A DNA stretch of 64,000 nt. Source: Streptomyces sp. NBC_00193. GTDB taxonomy: Bacteria; Actinomycetota; Actinomycetes; Streptomycetales; Streptomycetaceae. Both the position numbers and the translations under genes were made by a program. Below the pieces are notes generated by a model. That model made no database searches. It saw only the letters and a list, made by a program, of their open reading frames with translations, and had not been told where the DNA came from. The stretch's first letter is position 1. Each line of letters begins with the position of its first letter. Of this stretch, positions 25,846 to 34,074 are shown piece after piece. The stretch lies in assembly GCF_026342735.1 (NCBI RefSeq), contig NZ_JAPEMM010000001.1, positions 4,960,001 through 5,024,000 of the forward strand. The letters run 5' to 3'.

Positions 25846-25878
25846 AAGGGGCCGGGCGGCGGTGCGGCCCGGCCCCTT
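25846..25878 (-). terminator. Terminator after the nuclease gene
   Basis: Perfect 12-bp arms 25846-25857 and 25867-25878 with a 9-nt loop, 12 bp past the stop of the gene at 25890. Confidence 0.8.
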
Positions 25879-25889
25879 CGGCGCCGCCG

Positions 25890-27731
25890 CTACGGGCGGA
25901 AGCGCACGACCTGCGGGTCGTGGTCGCTGTTCTGGTTCGCGAACTCCGCGTTGATGTGCACGCTGTCGTAGCTGAACTGCTTGATGCCGGGGCTCGTCAG
26001 GATCTGGTCGAGGACCTGGGCGTTGCCCTGGTAGACGTACGAGTACCGCTCCGACCGCGGCAGGGACTTGATCGCCGAGTACAGCGCCCCGCCGTCCTCC
26101 AGCGCCTTGGTCGTGCCGGAGAACTCGAAGTCGTTGATGTCGCCGACCACGAGGACCGCGGCCTTCTTCTCCACCGCCAGGATGTCCTTCACGAAGCCGT
26201 TCACGGCCTGCGCCTGCAGCAGCCGCTTCGCCTCGGAGGAGCGCACCGGAGGCTGGGTCGCGGAGGTCAGGCCCTGGTCGCCGCCCTTCGAGCCGAAGTG
26301 GTTGGCGATCACGAAGACCGTCTTGCCGCGGAAGACGAACTCGCCGGCCAGCGGCTTGCGGCTGTCCACCCACGCCGGGTTCGCCGGGTCGATCCGGCCG
26401 GGGGAGTGGGTCAGGGCGGCCTTGCCGTCCTCCTTCACCACACCGGTCGCCGTCACGGCGTCGCCCGGGGCGCGCTCGGTGAAGGAGACCCGCTCCGGGT
26501 TGAAGAGGAACACCTGGCGGATGTTGCCGCCGGGCTCGCCGCCGTCCTTCTTGTCCTCCGGGTTGACGGTCCGCCACTGGTAGGCCGGGCCGCCCGCGGC
26601 CTTGATGGCCTCGGTGAACTTCGTCAGGGTGGCCTCGGCCGAGACCGTGCCGTCGTTCTTGGCGCCGTTGTCGTCCTGGATCTCCTCCAGGGCGAGGATG
26701 TCGGGGGAGGCGAGGTTCTCGACGACGGCCTTCGCCAGGTTGTCGAACTTCTCCTGGGGGTCGGTCGGGTCGAGGTTCTCCACGTTGTACGTGGCCACCG
26801 CGAGTTCCTTCTCGGCCTGCGGCTTGGTCTTCTCCGGGGCGAGGGTGCCCGCCTTGACCGTGCCGAGGGTGCGGGCCACCAGGGTGTAGCCGCCGAACTG
26901 GTTGAAGTCCAGGGGGCCTTCGGTGGGGCCGGTCAGCTTGTCGCCGACGTTGGCCACCGGGAAGGGCTGCTGCGCGAGGGGCGCGAGCTGCTGGATCTGG
27001 AGGCGGCCGGTGTTCTGGGAGTCGTACGAACCGTAGAGCGTGCCACCGCGCTTGGTGTTGTTCTCCCAGCCCTTCACCGTGACCCACAGCTCGGCGTACG
27101 GGTCGGTGGCGCCGACCACGCGCGAGGTGCCGATCGCGATGTTCATGCCCTCGAGGGACTCGTAGTAGTCCAGGGCGTAGCGCGAGGGCTCCAGGGTCAG
27201 GCCGTTGATGCTGCCGGCGGCGGCCGGGTCGCCCTCCGGGGCGTAGGCGCAGGGCACCGAGTACTCGTTGACGGCGGTGGCCGCGGGCAGCGCGTTGCCC
27301 GAGGAGACCACGGTCACGACGGGCTTGGAGATCTGGGTGACCGACTGGTTGCCGGAGGAGACGCCACCGGGGATGTACTCGCCGACCAGGCCGGAGACCT
27401 TGACGGCGTCGCCGACCGCGACGGTCGGGACGGAGCTGGTGAAGACGAACACGCCCTCGCTGGTGGCGTCGTCGTCGTCCGTGTCCGGGTCCTGGATCCA
27501 GAAGCCGCGCGAACCGTACGTACGAACGCCCGTGACGACGCCCGCCACGTCGGCGACCTGCTTGCCGACCAGCGGGGATATCCGGGTGGTGCCCTGGATG
27601 TCGTGGATGCGTATCGGATCGGCGGACTCGGCGCCTTCGGCCGCGTCGGCGGTGCCCGCGAGCAGGCCGGTGGCCAGCGCGGTGGCGACGAGGGCCGCGA
27701 CGGCGGCGGAACGGGGATGCGAGGAGCGCAT
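25890..27731 (-). CDS. Secreted ExeM/NucH-type endonuclease (EEP fold)
   Basis: 613 aa from ATG 27731 (CCGGAG upstream), signal peptide to about residue 31 (AALVATALATGLLAGTADA). Residues 40-250 form an OB-fold-like domain (DVAGVVTGVRTYGSRGFWIQD, VGDAVKVSGLVGEY) as in ExeM nucleases. From about 270 on is the endonuclease/exonuclease/phosphatase domain: LAVATYNVENLDP, DILALEEIQDDNG, VIANHFGSKGGD, VLVVGDINDFEFS and NSDHDPQVVRF, containing the Asn, Glu, His and Asp active-site residues. Likely degrades extracellular DNA. Confidence 0.92.
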   Translation of the reverse strand: MRSSHPRSAAVAALVATALATGLLAGTADAAEGAESADPIRIHDIQGTTRISPLVGKQVADVAGVVTGVRTYGSRGFWIQDPDTDDDDATSEGVFVFTSSVPTVAVGDAVKVSGLVGEYIPGGVSSGNQSVTQISKPVVTVVSSGNALPAATAVNEYSVPCAYAPEGDPAAAGSINGLTLEPSRYALDYYESLEGMNIAIGTSRVVGATDPYAELWVTVKGWENNTKRGGTLYGSYDSQNTGRLQIQQLAPLAQQPFPVANVGDKLTGPTEGPLDFNQFGGYTLVARTLGTVKAGTLAPEKTKPQAEKELAVATYNVENLDPTDPQEKFDNLAKAVVENLASPDILALEEIQDDNGAKNDGTVSAEATLTKFTEAIKAAGGPAYQWRTVNPEDKKDGGEPGGNIRQVFLFNPERVSFTERAPGDAVTATGVVKEDGKAALTHSPGRIDPANPAWVDSRKPLAGEFVFRGKTVFVIANHFGSKGGDQGLTSATQPPVRSSEAKRLLQAQAVNGFVKDILAVEKKAAVLVVGDINDFEFSGTTKALEDGGALYSAIKSLPRSERYSYVYQGNAQVLDQILTSPGIKQFSYDSVHINAEFANQNSDHDPQVVRFRP

Positions 27732-27910
27732 GGGCGGGAACTCCGGTGTGTGGAGGAGGAAGCAGATATCTACGCGCGTCAATTTCCTTCGTGGCCGGCA
27801 AAGTTGTCAAGCCCTACAGGGAATACGGAGGTTGACTGTGGGATGAACCAAAGGGGAGAGGCCGCCGGACGCGCCCGAAATGCGTCTACTCTGGGGCGCC
27901 GTACGACCCG

Positions 27911-27972
27911 TACCCGAACCACCCGAACCACCCGAACCCGAACACCTCGAACCACCCGAACCCGAACAACCC
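27911..27972 (+). repeat. Imperfect CCCGAACCA minisatellite in a 5' leader
   Basis: About seven imperfect copies of CCCGAACC(A)(C) in 62 bp, ending 24 bp before the ATG of the next gene. The plus strand is rich in C and A and would be poorly structured as RNA. It lies in the 264-bp gap between the nuclease and the helical hypothetical gene; the rest of the gap holds only the nuclease promoter region (a TTGACA at 27805-27810, minus strand). Confidence 0.75.
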
Positions 27973-27995
27973 GTGCCCGCGAGGAGAACCGCCCC

Positions 27996-29537
27996 ATGTC
28001 CGCAGACTCGCACCCCGCGCTGCCGCCGGTACGGCTGCTCCCCGACGCGGAACTGGCCCGCGAAGCCCTGGCCGCCCCGCTGTTCGCCCGCGCCGTGCGC
28101 CTCGCCCGCTGGGCCGGACCGGACACCCGCGTGGACACCGGTGGCGAGCTCGTCGCCGGGCAACTGCCCGAGGCCGTGGCCCTGCTGGGCCTCGACCCCG
28201 CCGACGAGGACTCCGCGGCCCACGCGAGCCAGGCCTGGCGGGTGGCCGTCGACACCGGCCTCGTCGACGTCACCGAACCGGAGGAGGACGGCTCCGCCTC
28301 CGGGGAAGCGTCCGAGGATGACCGGGAGTTCGGCACGGCCGAACCCGGCGAGGACCTGGCACTGGTGACCGGCGGAACCCCCGGCGACGTGCTCGACCTG
28401 TGGCTGGCGGCCCTGGACACCGTCCTCGCGGACGCGGCGGTACCGGCCCTGGACGACCTCGTCGACGCCCTCGACGCGGGCGGCGAGATCGACTTCGACC
28501 AGCTCGACTGGAACCCGCGCCGCGAGGCCGACTTCCTCGACGGGGTCCTCGCCAACCTCTACCTGCTCGCCGTGGCCGAAGGCGGCACGGCCGACGGCCC
28601 GGTGCCGCTCCCGGTGCTCGCCGCCTCGATGGTGGTCCCGGACGACATGGGCGATCCCACCGACGCCGTACTGGAGCAGGTCTCGGACGCGATGATGCGC
28701 CTCGACGACCAGTTCCGGCAGCTGGAGCCGATCGGGCTGGTCGAGTTCCGCCCCGTCGACGAGGCGCTGATGGCCGAGGCCGAGGACGAGGAGTTCCTCG
28801 CGGCCGCGGAATCCGGCGCCGCTCCCGACGAGGAGGACGTCTCCCGGTACGGGCTGGTGCGCCTGACCCCCCTCGGGCTGTACGGGATCCGGGCGCGCAT
28901 GCTGGAGGCGGGCGTCGAGGCCCCCGCCGTCGGCGAACTGGCCGGCAAGGGCGCGGACGTCCTGCTCGACGTGGTTTCCCACTACTCCGAGTCCGCCGCC
29001 CAGGCCGAGATCGAACAGTGGCTGGCCGGCCGCCCCGTACCCGAAGCCGTCACGGAGCTGCTCGCCGCCGCCCGCGGCGCCGACCCGGGCGGCCCGCTGC
29101 GCCGGCTGCGCTGTCAGCAGGCCCTGGCTCCGGCCGGAGCCGAGGCCGAGCAGGCCGTCCGCGCCGTACTGGACGACGCGGAGCTCGGCGGGCTCGCCCG
29201 GGTCTGGCTCGCCGAGCGCGGGGTGGCCGACGTACCGGCGCCGGACGAGGAGATGGTGTTCTGGCTGACGGTCGACACGATCGCGGCGCAGCTCGCGACG
29301 GGCGGCGCGAGCGGTGGGGGAGCCGGAGCCGACGGCGGGGAGGGCGCGGAGGCGGAGCTGCCGCTCCTGATCGAGTCGCTGACCGCCCATCACGCCGGGT
29401 TCTTCGAGCAGGCCTGGCGGGTGGAGCACCCGGCGACGGCCTACGTGCTGGAGGCGATGGGGCGGCTGCACCCCGACAAGAAGGCGGCCAAGGAGGCGCG
29501 GAAGGCCGCGTTCAAGGCGCGTTCCCGGGGCGTGTGA
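27996..29537 (+). CDS. Large helical hypothetical protein, 513 aa
   Basis: ATG 27996 follows GAGGAGAA. Acidic, Ala/Leu-rich, no signal or membrane segment. Segments such as ALFARAVRLARWAGP near the N-terminus, VLEQVSDAMMRLDDQF in the middle and a C-terminus of short helical repeats (GLARVWLAERGVADVP, HPDKKAAKEARKAAFKARSRG) suggest an all-helical scaffold. A paralogue is encoded at 61400-62893 with the same ADAVRLARWAELHLG and C-terminal layout. Function unknown. Confidence 0.8.
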   Translation: MSADSHPALPPVRLLPDAELAREALAAPLFARAVRLARWAGPDTRVDTGGELVAGQLPEAVALLGLDPADEDSAAHASQAWRVAVDTGLVDVTEPEEDGSASGEASEDDREFGTAEPGEDLALVTGGTPGDVLDLWLAALDTVLADAAVPALDDLVDALDAGGEIDFDQLDWNPRREADFLDGVLANLYLLAVAEGGTADGPVPLPVLAASMVVPDDMGDPTDAVLEQVSDAMMRLDDQFRQLEPIGLVEFRPVDEALMAEAEDEEFLAAAESGAAPDEEDVSRYGLVRLTPLGLYGIRARMLEAGVEAPAVGELAGKGADVLLDVVSHYSESAAQAEIEQWLAGRPVPEAVTELLAAARGADPGGPLRRLRCQQALAPAGAEAEQAVRAVLDDAELGGLARVWLAERGVADVPAPDEEMVFWLTVDTIAAQLATGGASGGGAGADGGEGAEAELPLLIESLTAHHAGFFEQAWRVEHPATAYVLEAMGRLHPDKKAAKEARKAAFKARSRGV

Positions 29538-29617
29538 GGCGTTGGTAACCGGCCGTTCCCGCGAGGGACTCGGCCAACGGGGACGCCGGTGAAGGGGTCG
29601 ATTCGTTTTCCCGGGTA

Positions 29618-29639
29618 GTTCAGTCGGCGTTCACGTGCG
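29618..29639 (+). promoter_or_regulatory. PHO box of the DUF839 phosphatase gene
   Basis: Two direct 11-nt units, GTTCAGTCGGC and GTTCACGTGCG, 64 bp before the start. They fit the PhoP unit consensus G(G/T)TCAYYYR(G/C)G with few mismatches. Confidence 0.65.
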
Positions 29640-29703
29640 GGCGGGAGCGTGTGCGCCGACGACCGCACGACAAGCGCACCACCTCCCCACCCCTGGAGAC
29701 CCG

Positions 29704-31173
29704 ATGCCGCTCAGCCGCAGAGATTTCACCACCCGCACCGCACTCGCGGGTGCGGGAGTCGCGCTCACCGGAACGGTCGGCGCCCTCGCCACCGCCCCCG
29801 GGGCCCTCGCCGCGGACGACGACGGCGCGCGGCAGGACGCCGACCTGGAGCAGGGCCAGGGCCACGGACACGGCCACGGCCACGGTCCCGGCTACGGCCC
29901 GCTCGTCCCCGACCCGGCCGGCATCCTGGCCCTCCCCGCCGGGTTCACGTACCGCGTGATCACCCACAGCGGTGTCACCACCCTCGACTCGGGCGAGACC
30001 ACCCCGTCCAACCACGACGGCACGGCCGCCTTCGAGGGCCACCGGGGTGTCACCCTCCTCGTCAACAACCACGAGCTGAAGGGCCCCCGCACGAACTGGA
30101 AGCACCCCGTCCCGCTCACCGAGGGCCTCGTCTACGACCCGGCCGCGGCCGGTGGCTGCACGGTCGTCGAGGTCCGGCGCGGCGGCGAGGTCGCCGAGTG
30201 GGTGGGCATCGCCGGTACGTCGACCAACTGCGCGGGCGGCTCCACCCCCTGGGGCACCTGGCTGACCTGCGAGGAGAACTCGGACCTCGCCGGCAAGAAC
30301 GGGATGACCAAGGACCACGGCTACGTCTTCGAGGTCGACCCGCACGACCGCCGCGCCAACCTCGGCCCGAAGCCGGTCAAGGCGTTCGGGCGCTACGACC
30401 ACGAGGCCGTGGTCATCGACCCGCGGACGGGCCACGCCTACCTCACCGAGGACGCCTCCAACCCCAACGGGCTGCTCTTCCGCTGGACCCCGCCGAGCGG
30501 CTTCCGCCACGGGCGCGGCAAGCTCCGTACGCTCGCCGACGACGCCGGCGTGCTGGCGGCCGCCAAGTGCTTCGACAGCGCCGGGCTGTTCGTCGACGAC
30601 CTCTCGCGCGCGACGAAGATCGGCACCACCTACGGGGTGGACTGGGTGCCGGTCCCGGACCGCGACGCGCGCACCGTGGCGGTGCGCAAGCAGTTCGGGG
30701 AGGCGGCCGTGACCCGCGCGCGCAAGCTGGAGGGCATGTGGTGGGCCGACGGCGGGGCGTACTTCGTCTCCTCCTACGCCCGCGAGGAGAGCCCGGGCGC
30801 GGCCCACGACGGGCAGGTGTGGTTCTACGACCCCAAGCGGCGCACGGTGCGGCTGCAGGTCCTGCTCGGGGTGAACGCCGACCCGTCGGTCGACGGCGGG
30901 TACGACGGCCCGGACAACATCACGGTCTCCCCGTACGGCGGTCTGATCATCGCCGAGGACGGCTCGGGGCTGCAGCACCTCTTCGGCGCGACCGAGTCGG
31001 GGCGCACGTACCCGCTGGCCCGCAACGAGATGAACCTGGGCACGGCCGAGGAGCCGGAGTACTCGGAGTTCACGGGCGTCTGCTTCTCGCCGGACGGACG
31101 GACGCTGTTCGCCAGCATCCAGGACCCGGGCATCATGCTGGCCGTCACGGGACCGTGGCGGCGCCGCCGCTGA
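29704..31173 (+). CDS. Secreted PhoX-like (DUF839) phosphatase
   Basis: 489 aa from ATG 29704 (GGAG upstream). N-terminus LSRRDFTTRTALAGAG is a Tat-type signal, ending at GALAADD; a short His/Gly-rich linker (GHGHGHGHG) follows. The mature part has PhoX/DUF839 phrases: LVNNHELKGPRTN, GGSTPWGTWLTCEEN, GYVFEVDP, AFGRYDHEAVVIDP, AYLTEDASNPNGLLFRW and GPDNITVSPYGGLIIAEDG. Expected to release phosphate from organic esters outside the cell with bound calcium/iron. A PHO box stands upstream and a strong terminator follows. Confidence 0.92.
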   Translation: MPLSRRDFTTRTALAGAGVALTGTVGALATAPGALAADDDGARQDADLEQGQGHGHGHGHGPGYGPLVPDPAGILALPAGFTYRVITHSGVTTLDSGETTPSNHDGTAAFEGHRGVTLLVNNHELKGPRTNWKHPVPLTEGLVYDPAAAGGCTVVEVRRGGEVAEWVGIAGTSTNCAGGSTPWGTWLTCEENSDLAGKNGMTKDHGYVFEVDPHDRRANLGPKPVKAFGRYDHEAVVIDPRTGHAYLTEDASNPNGLLFRWTPPSGFRHGRGKLRTLADDAGVLAAAKCFDSAGLFVDDLSRATKIGTTYGVDWVPVPDRDARTVAVRKQFGEAAVTRARKLEGMWWADGGAYFVSSYAREESPGAAHDGQVWFYDPKRRTVRLQVLLGVNADPSVDGGYDGPDNITVSPYGGLIIAEDGSGLQHLFGATESGRTYPLARNEMNLGTAEEPEYSEFTGVCFSPDGRTLFASIQDPGIMLAVTGPWRRRR

Positions 31174-31192
31174 TCCGCGAAGGGCGGACATG

Positions 31193-31230
31193 AGAAGAGC
31201 CGCCGGGCCTTCGGGCCCGGCGGCTCTTCT
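31193..31230. terminator. Terminator after the phosphatase gene
   Basis: Perfect 17-bp stem (31193-31209 with 31214-31230) and TTCG loop. It can also end the convergent small gene at 31278. Confidence 0.92.
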
Positions 31231-31277
31231 CGTCGTCTCGTCTGTTCTCTCGTCTGTGCTTCTGTGCGTCCGGTCTT

Positions 31278-31445
31278 TTACTGAGCTTCGGCGCGGCTGG
31301 CCGCGGCCCACTCTTCGAGGAGGAACTCGTACGCCTCGGAGGGCCACTCGCCGTCCACCCGGCTCTCGACGAGCTGCCGGATCGCCTCGTTCGCCTCGGC
31401 GGCGGACGGGCGCGCGGGGCCCGCGGGCTGGAGTGTCTGGTGCAT
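31278..31445 (-). CDS. Small conserved hypothetical protein, 55 aa
   Basis: ATG 31445 gives MHQTLQPAGPARPSAAEANE, then a helical acidic part RQLVESRVDGEWPSEAYEFL and LLEEWAAASRAEAQ. A TAGCCT box is 7 nt before the ATG, consistent with leaderless expression. No domain known. Confidence 0.7.
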   Translation of the reverse strand: MHQTLQPAGPARPSAAEANEAIRQLVESRVDGEWPSEAYEFLLEEWAAASRAEAQ

Positions 31446-31452
31446 GGTTACC

Positions 31453-31458
31453 AGGCTA
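31453..31458 (-). promoter_or_regulatory. Candidate leaderless -10 box
   Basis: TAGCCT on the minus strand, 7 nt before the ATG at 31445; no ribosome site between. Confidence 0.4.
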
Positions 31459-31547
31459 CGGGCGGGCACTGACAGCGACCTCCGTATTAAGGGTGGAACA
31501 GATCACCCGGGGCGGGTGTCCGTCGCTCCATGTGCCCGCCCACCTGC

Positions 31548-32813
31548 TCAGAGTGCCTGTGCGGCCGGCTTGACCATGCCCCGCACTGTGCGCGACTTCA
31601 CAAACTCGCCCATGGCCGTCATCTCCCATTCGCCCGAGAACTGCTTGATCAGCTTGGCCATCATCACGCCGGTCTGCGGCTCGGCGCTGGTGAGGTCGAA
31701 GCGGACCAGCTCTTCGTTGGTCGCGGCGTCGATGAGGCGGCAGTAGGCCTTGGCCACCTCGGTGAACTTCTGGCCGGAGAAGGAGTTGACCGTGAAGACG
31801 AGGCCCGTCGCGTCGGCGGGCAGCCGACCGAGGTCGACGACGATCACCTCGTCGTCGCCCGCGCCCTCGCCGGTGAGGTTGTCGCCGGAGTGCTTGACGG
31901 AGCCGCCCAGGATGGAGAGCTTGCCGAAGTAGCAGCTGTCGATGTGGTTGCGCTGCGGGCCGTACGCGATGACCGAGGCGTCCAGGTCGATGTCCCGGCC
32001 GCGGAACGCGGGCTCCCAGCCGAGGCCCATCTTGACCTGGGAGAGCAGCGGCCGGCCGCCCTTGACGAGGGAGACGGTCTGGTTCTTCTGGAGGCTGACC
32101 CGGCCCTTGTCGAGGTTGATCTTCCCGGTACCGGGGGCGGGGGCGGCGGCGGGAGCCGCGACCGGTGCGGGTGCGACCGGCGCGGGCGCCGGGGTCGCCC
32201 CGGGAGCGCCGCTGGTGAGCCAGGGGGAGGCCGCGTACGTGGGGGGCGCCGGGGGCACGGGCGGTGCGGGCGGGGCGACCGGGGCCGGGGCGGCGGCGGC
32301 CGGAGCCGGCTCCTCCTCCACCGAGACCCCGAAGTCGGTCGCGATGCCGGCGAGGCCGTTCGCGTACCCCTGGCCGACCGCGCGCACCTTCCACACGCCG
32401 CCGCGCTGGTAGACCTCGACGACCACCAGGGCGGTCTCCGTGCCGAGCCGCGGCGGGGTGAAGGTGGAGATCACCGCTCCGCCTCCGGCGTCCCGCACGG
32501 TGGCGGTGGGCTCGATGCCCTGGAAGGACTGGCCCGCGGCGTCGGGGCTGGCGGTGATGACGATCCGCTCGATGCCGGGCGGGACCGCACCGGTGTCCAC
32601 GGTGATCGAGTCCGGTGCCGTGCCGCCGCCCGAGCGGTAGGTGACGCCGGGGCCGGACGGCTGGTTGAAGAAGATGAAATCGGCGTCGGAACGCACCTTG
32701 CCGTCGGCGGCGAGGAGCAGCGCGGACACGTCGAGCCGCACCGGGGCAGCCACGTCGACCGTCACGCGGACGGCATTGAGCGGCAGGTTGGAACCAGGGG
32801 TCATAGCGGTCAT
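31548..32813 (-). CDS. Double TerD-domain stress protein
   Basis: 421 aa. Residues 1-175 are one TerD domain (ADGKVRSDADFIFFNQP, GIERIVITASPDA, GTETALVVVEVYQRGGVWKVRAVGQGY). A Pro/Ala-rich linker of about 60 residues follows. The second TerD-like domain is at 240-421 (KINLDKGRVSLQKNQTVSLV, LKMGLGWEP-like QVKMGLGWEPA, DIDLDASVIAYG, GEGAGDDEVIVVDLGRLP). TerD domains bind calcium through such Asp-rich loops and are linked to tellurite and oxidative stress. ATG 32813 was chosen since a sigma-R-like promoter puts the transcript start beside it; ATG 32804 is possible. Confidence 0.92.
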   Translation of the reverse strand: MTAMTPGSNLPLNAVRVTVDVAAPVRLDVSALLLAADGKVRSDADFIFFNQPSGPGVTYRSGGGTAPDSITVDTGAVPPGIERIVITASPDAAGQSFQGIEPTATVRDAGGGAVISTFTPPRLGTETALVVVEVYQRGGVWKVRAVGQGYANGLAGIATDFGVSVEEEPAPAAAAPAPVAPPAPPVPPAPPTYAASPWLTSGAPGATPAPAPVAPAPVAAPAAAPAPGTGKINLDKGRVSLQKNQTVSLVKGGRPLLSQVKMGLGWEPAFRGRDIDLDASVIAYGPQRNHIDSCYFGKLSILGGSVKHSGDNLTGEGAGDDEVIVVDLGRLPADATGLVFTVNSFSGQKFTEVAKAYCRLIDAATNEELVRFDLTSAEPQTGVMMAKLIKQFSGEWEMTAMGEFVKSRTVRGMVKPAAQAL

Positions 32814-32821
32814 GCCGGGAG

Positions 32822-32848
32822 AACGACCGAGGTGGCTTTGCCGTTCCC
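32822..32848 (-). promoter_or_regulatory. Sigma-R-like promoter of the TerD gene
   Basis: GGGAAC (32843-32848), exactly 18 nt, GTT (32822-32824), read on the minus strand; 8 nt separate GTT from the ATG. Close to the sigma-R consensus GGGAAT-N18-GTT. Confidence 0.55.
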
Positions 32849-32885
32849 TTACTTTCACCCGGTTTCCCGGTTCTTCACTCCCGCC

Positions 32886-33113
32886 TCAGACGCGGCCCTG
32901 GTTGCGGGGGTGGTTCCTGGCCGTCCGCTCGTTGCCGAACTTGTACGAACCGGTCCAGCGCGCCATCACGAGCTGGGCGTCACCGGCCTCGACCTCGGCC
33001 AGGAAGGCGGCGGCCCGCCCGCCCCGGAGGGTGGCCGCGGACCGGCCCTGGTGGGTGATGACGACGCTCTGGTCGCCCCGCTGTTCGTACGAGAATCCGT
33101 GAGGTCTGGGCAT
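32886..33113 (-). CDS. Small conserved hypothetical protein, 75 aa
   Basis: From ATG 33113: MPRPHGFSYEQRGDQSVVIT, then HQGRSAATLRGGRAAAFLAE and a basic tail RWTGSYKFGNERTARNHPRN. Compact, soluble, basic at the end; a conserved actinobacterial family without known role. Lies between the TerD gene and a divergent gene. Confidence 0.7.
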   Translation of the reverse strand: MPRPHGFSYEQRGDQSVVITHQGRSAATLRGGRAAAFLAEVEAGDAQLVMARWTGSYKFGNERTARNHPRNQGRV

Positions 33114-33209
33114 GGGCCGAGAGTGCCGTCCCCGGGCGGCGGGCTGCAACGCAATATCCGCCTCGCGATGCGGTGTCGGCCCTGCCGAGTAAGATCCTTT
33201 TTGCGGTGA

Positions 33210-33226
33210 TTCCATGCGCTATGGAA
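33210..33226. promoter_or_regulatory. Inverted repeat TTCCAT-N5-ATGGAA at a ribosome site
   Basis: Perfect 6-bp arms. The second arm runs into the GGAAGAGG ribosome site of the gene at 33239, so the RNA hairpin could partly hide it. A TAAGAT -10-like box lies at 33190-33195. Confidence 0.35.
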
Positions 33227-33238
33227 GAGGTCATGCTC

Positions 33239-33685
33239 ATGCCTGCTGGTGCAGCCCTTACGGCCCAATCGATCGGCCCGGTGGACGTCGCCGTGGTCGC
33301 CTTCGACGGCAACCGTTTCAACGGCGATCTCGCCCCGGCCCTGCGCGAGCTCCAGGAGGGCGGAGTGGTGCGCATCCTCGACCTCACGTTCGTCCGCAAG
33401 GAGCGGGACGGCGCGGTGTCCGTGGTGGAGCTCGCCGACTCCGAGGTGGCCGACCAGTTCGAGCGGATCCTCGGCGAGGAGTTCGACCTGCTGAGCGACG
33501 AGGACCTGGAGACCGTCGCGCAGGGCCTGGCTCCGGAGTCCTCGGCCCTCGTGGTGGTCTGGGAGAACGCCTGGGCCACGCGTCTGGCCTCGGCGCTGCG
33601 GGGGTCCGGGGGAGAGGTGCTCTTCATGGAGCGCATTCCACGGGACAGAGTGGAACGCGCCGTCGCCGCACTGGACGAGAAGTAG
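33239..33685 (+). CDS. DUF6325-like hypothetical protein
   Basis: 148 aa. ATG 33239 is eight bases from GGAAGAGG, better than ATG 33233. Sequence IGPVDVAVVAFDGNRFNGDL, LRELQEGGVVRILDLTFVRKERDG, LSDEDLETVAQGLAPESSALVVVWENAWA and a helical end matches a family of short actinobacterial proteins with a ferredoxin-like fold (DUF6325/DUF1269 type, my recollection). Probably an operon with the SHOCT protein gene 12 bp downstream. Confidence 0.75.
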   Translation: MPAGAALTAQSIGPVDVAVVAFDGNRFNGDLAPALRELQEGGVVRILDLTFVRKERDGAVSVVELADSEVADQFERILGEEFDLLSDEDLETVAQGLAPESSALVVVWENAWATRLASALRGSGGEVLFMERIPRDRVERAVAALDEK

Positions 33686-33697
33686 GGGAGGACGGTC

Positions 33698-34054
33698 ATG
33701 CCTCGACGTTTCGGGCGCCCGGGTCTGCTGGGCGCGATGGCACGCACCGCGGTCGTGGCGGGTACGGCCACCGCGGTCTCCGGCCGGGTGCAGCGCAACC
33801 AGGCCGAGCGCGCCGCGCAGCAGCAGGCCTCGGCCGACGCCGAGCAGCAGGCCCTGGTCAACCAGGCGGCGGCCCAGGCGGCCGCGCAGCAGCAGGCCTG
33901 GCAGCAGTCGCAGCCGGCCCCGCAGCCCGCCGCGGCGCCGGCCGCGCCCGTCGACAGGGTCGGCCAGCTCACCGCACTGGCCGAGCTCAAGGCCCAGGGC
34001 CTGCTCACCGACGAGGAGTTCGCGACGGAGAAGGCCCGGGTCCTGAGCGGTTGA
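33698..34054 (+). CDS. SHOCT-domain protein
   Basis: 118 aa. N-terminal RRFGRPGLLGAMARTAVVAGTATAVSGRV, a Gln/Ala-rich middle (QQQASADAEQQALVNQAAAQ) and a C-terminal SHOCT motif LTALAELKAQGLLTDEEFAT with final KARVLSG. Such short C-terminal domains act in oligomer formation or membrane association; role unknown. Good ribosome site GGGGAGGA. Paired with the upstream DUF6325-like gene, a common pair in Streptomyces. Confidence 0.82.
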   Translation: MPRRFGRPGLLGAMARTAVVAGTATAVSGRVQRNQAERAAQQQASADAEQQALVNQAAAQAAAQQQAWQQSQPAPQPAAAPAAPVDRVGQLTALAELKAQGLLTDEEFATEKARVLSG

Positions 34055-34074
34055 CCGGGCCTCCCCGACGGGTT

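Noticed and set aside
27805-27810. TTGACA as a complete promoter for the nuclease gene
   Set aside because: No good -10 box at 16-19 nt; kept only as a remark.
27911-27972. CRISPR-like array
   Set aside because: Units are 8-9 nt with no spacers of equal length and no cas genes.
25812-27995. Open frame extending the helical hypothetical gene more than 700 codons upstream
   Set aside because: It runs antisense through the nuclease and acetyltransferase genes; the ribosome site and protein-like sequence start at ATG 27996.
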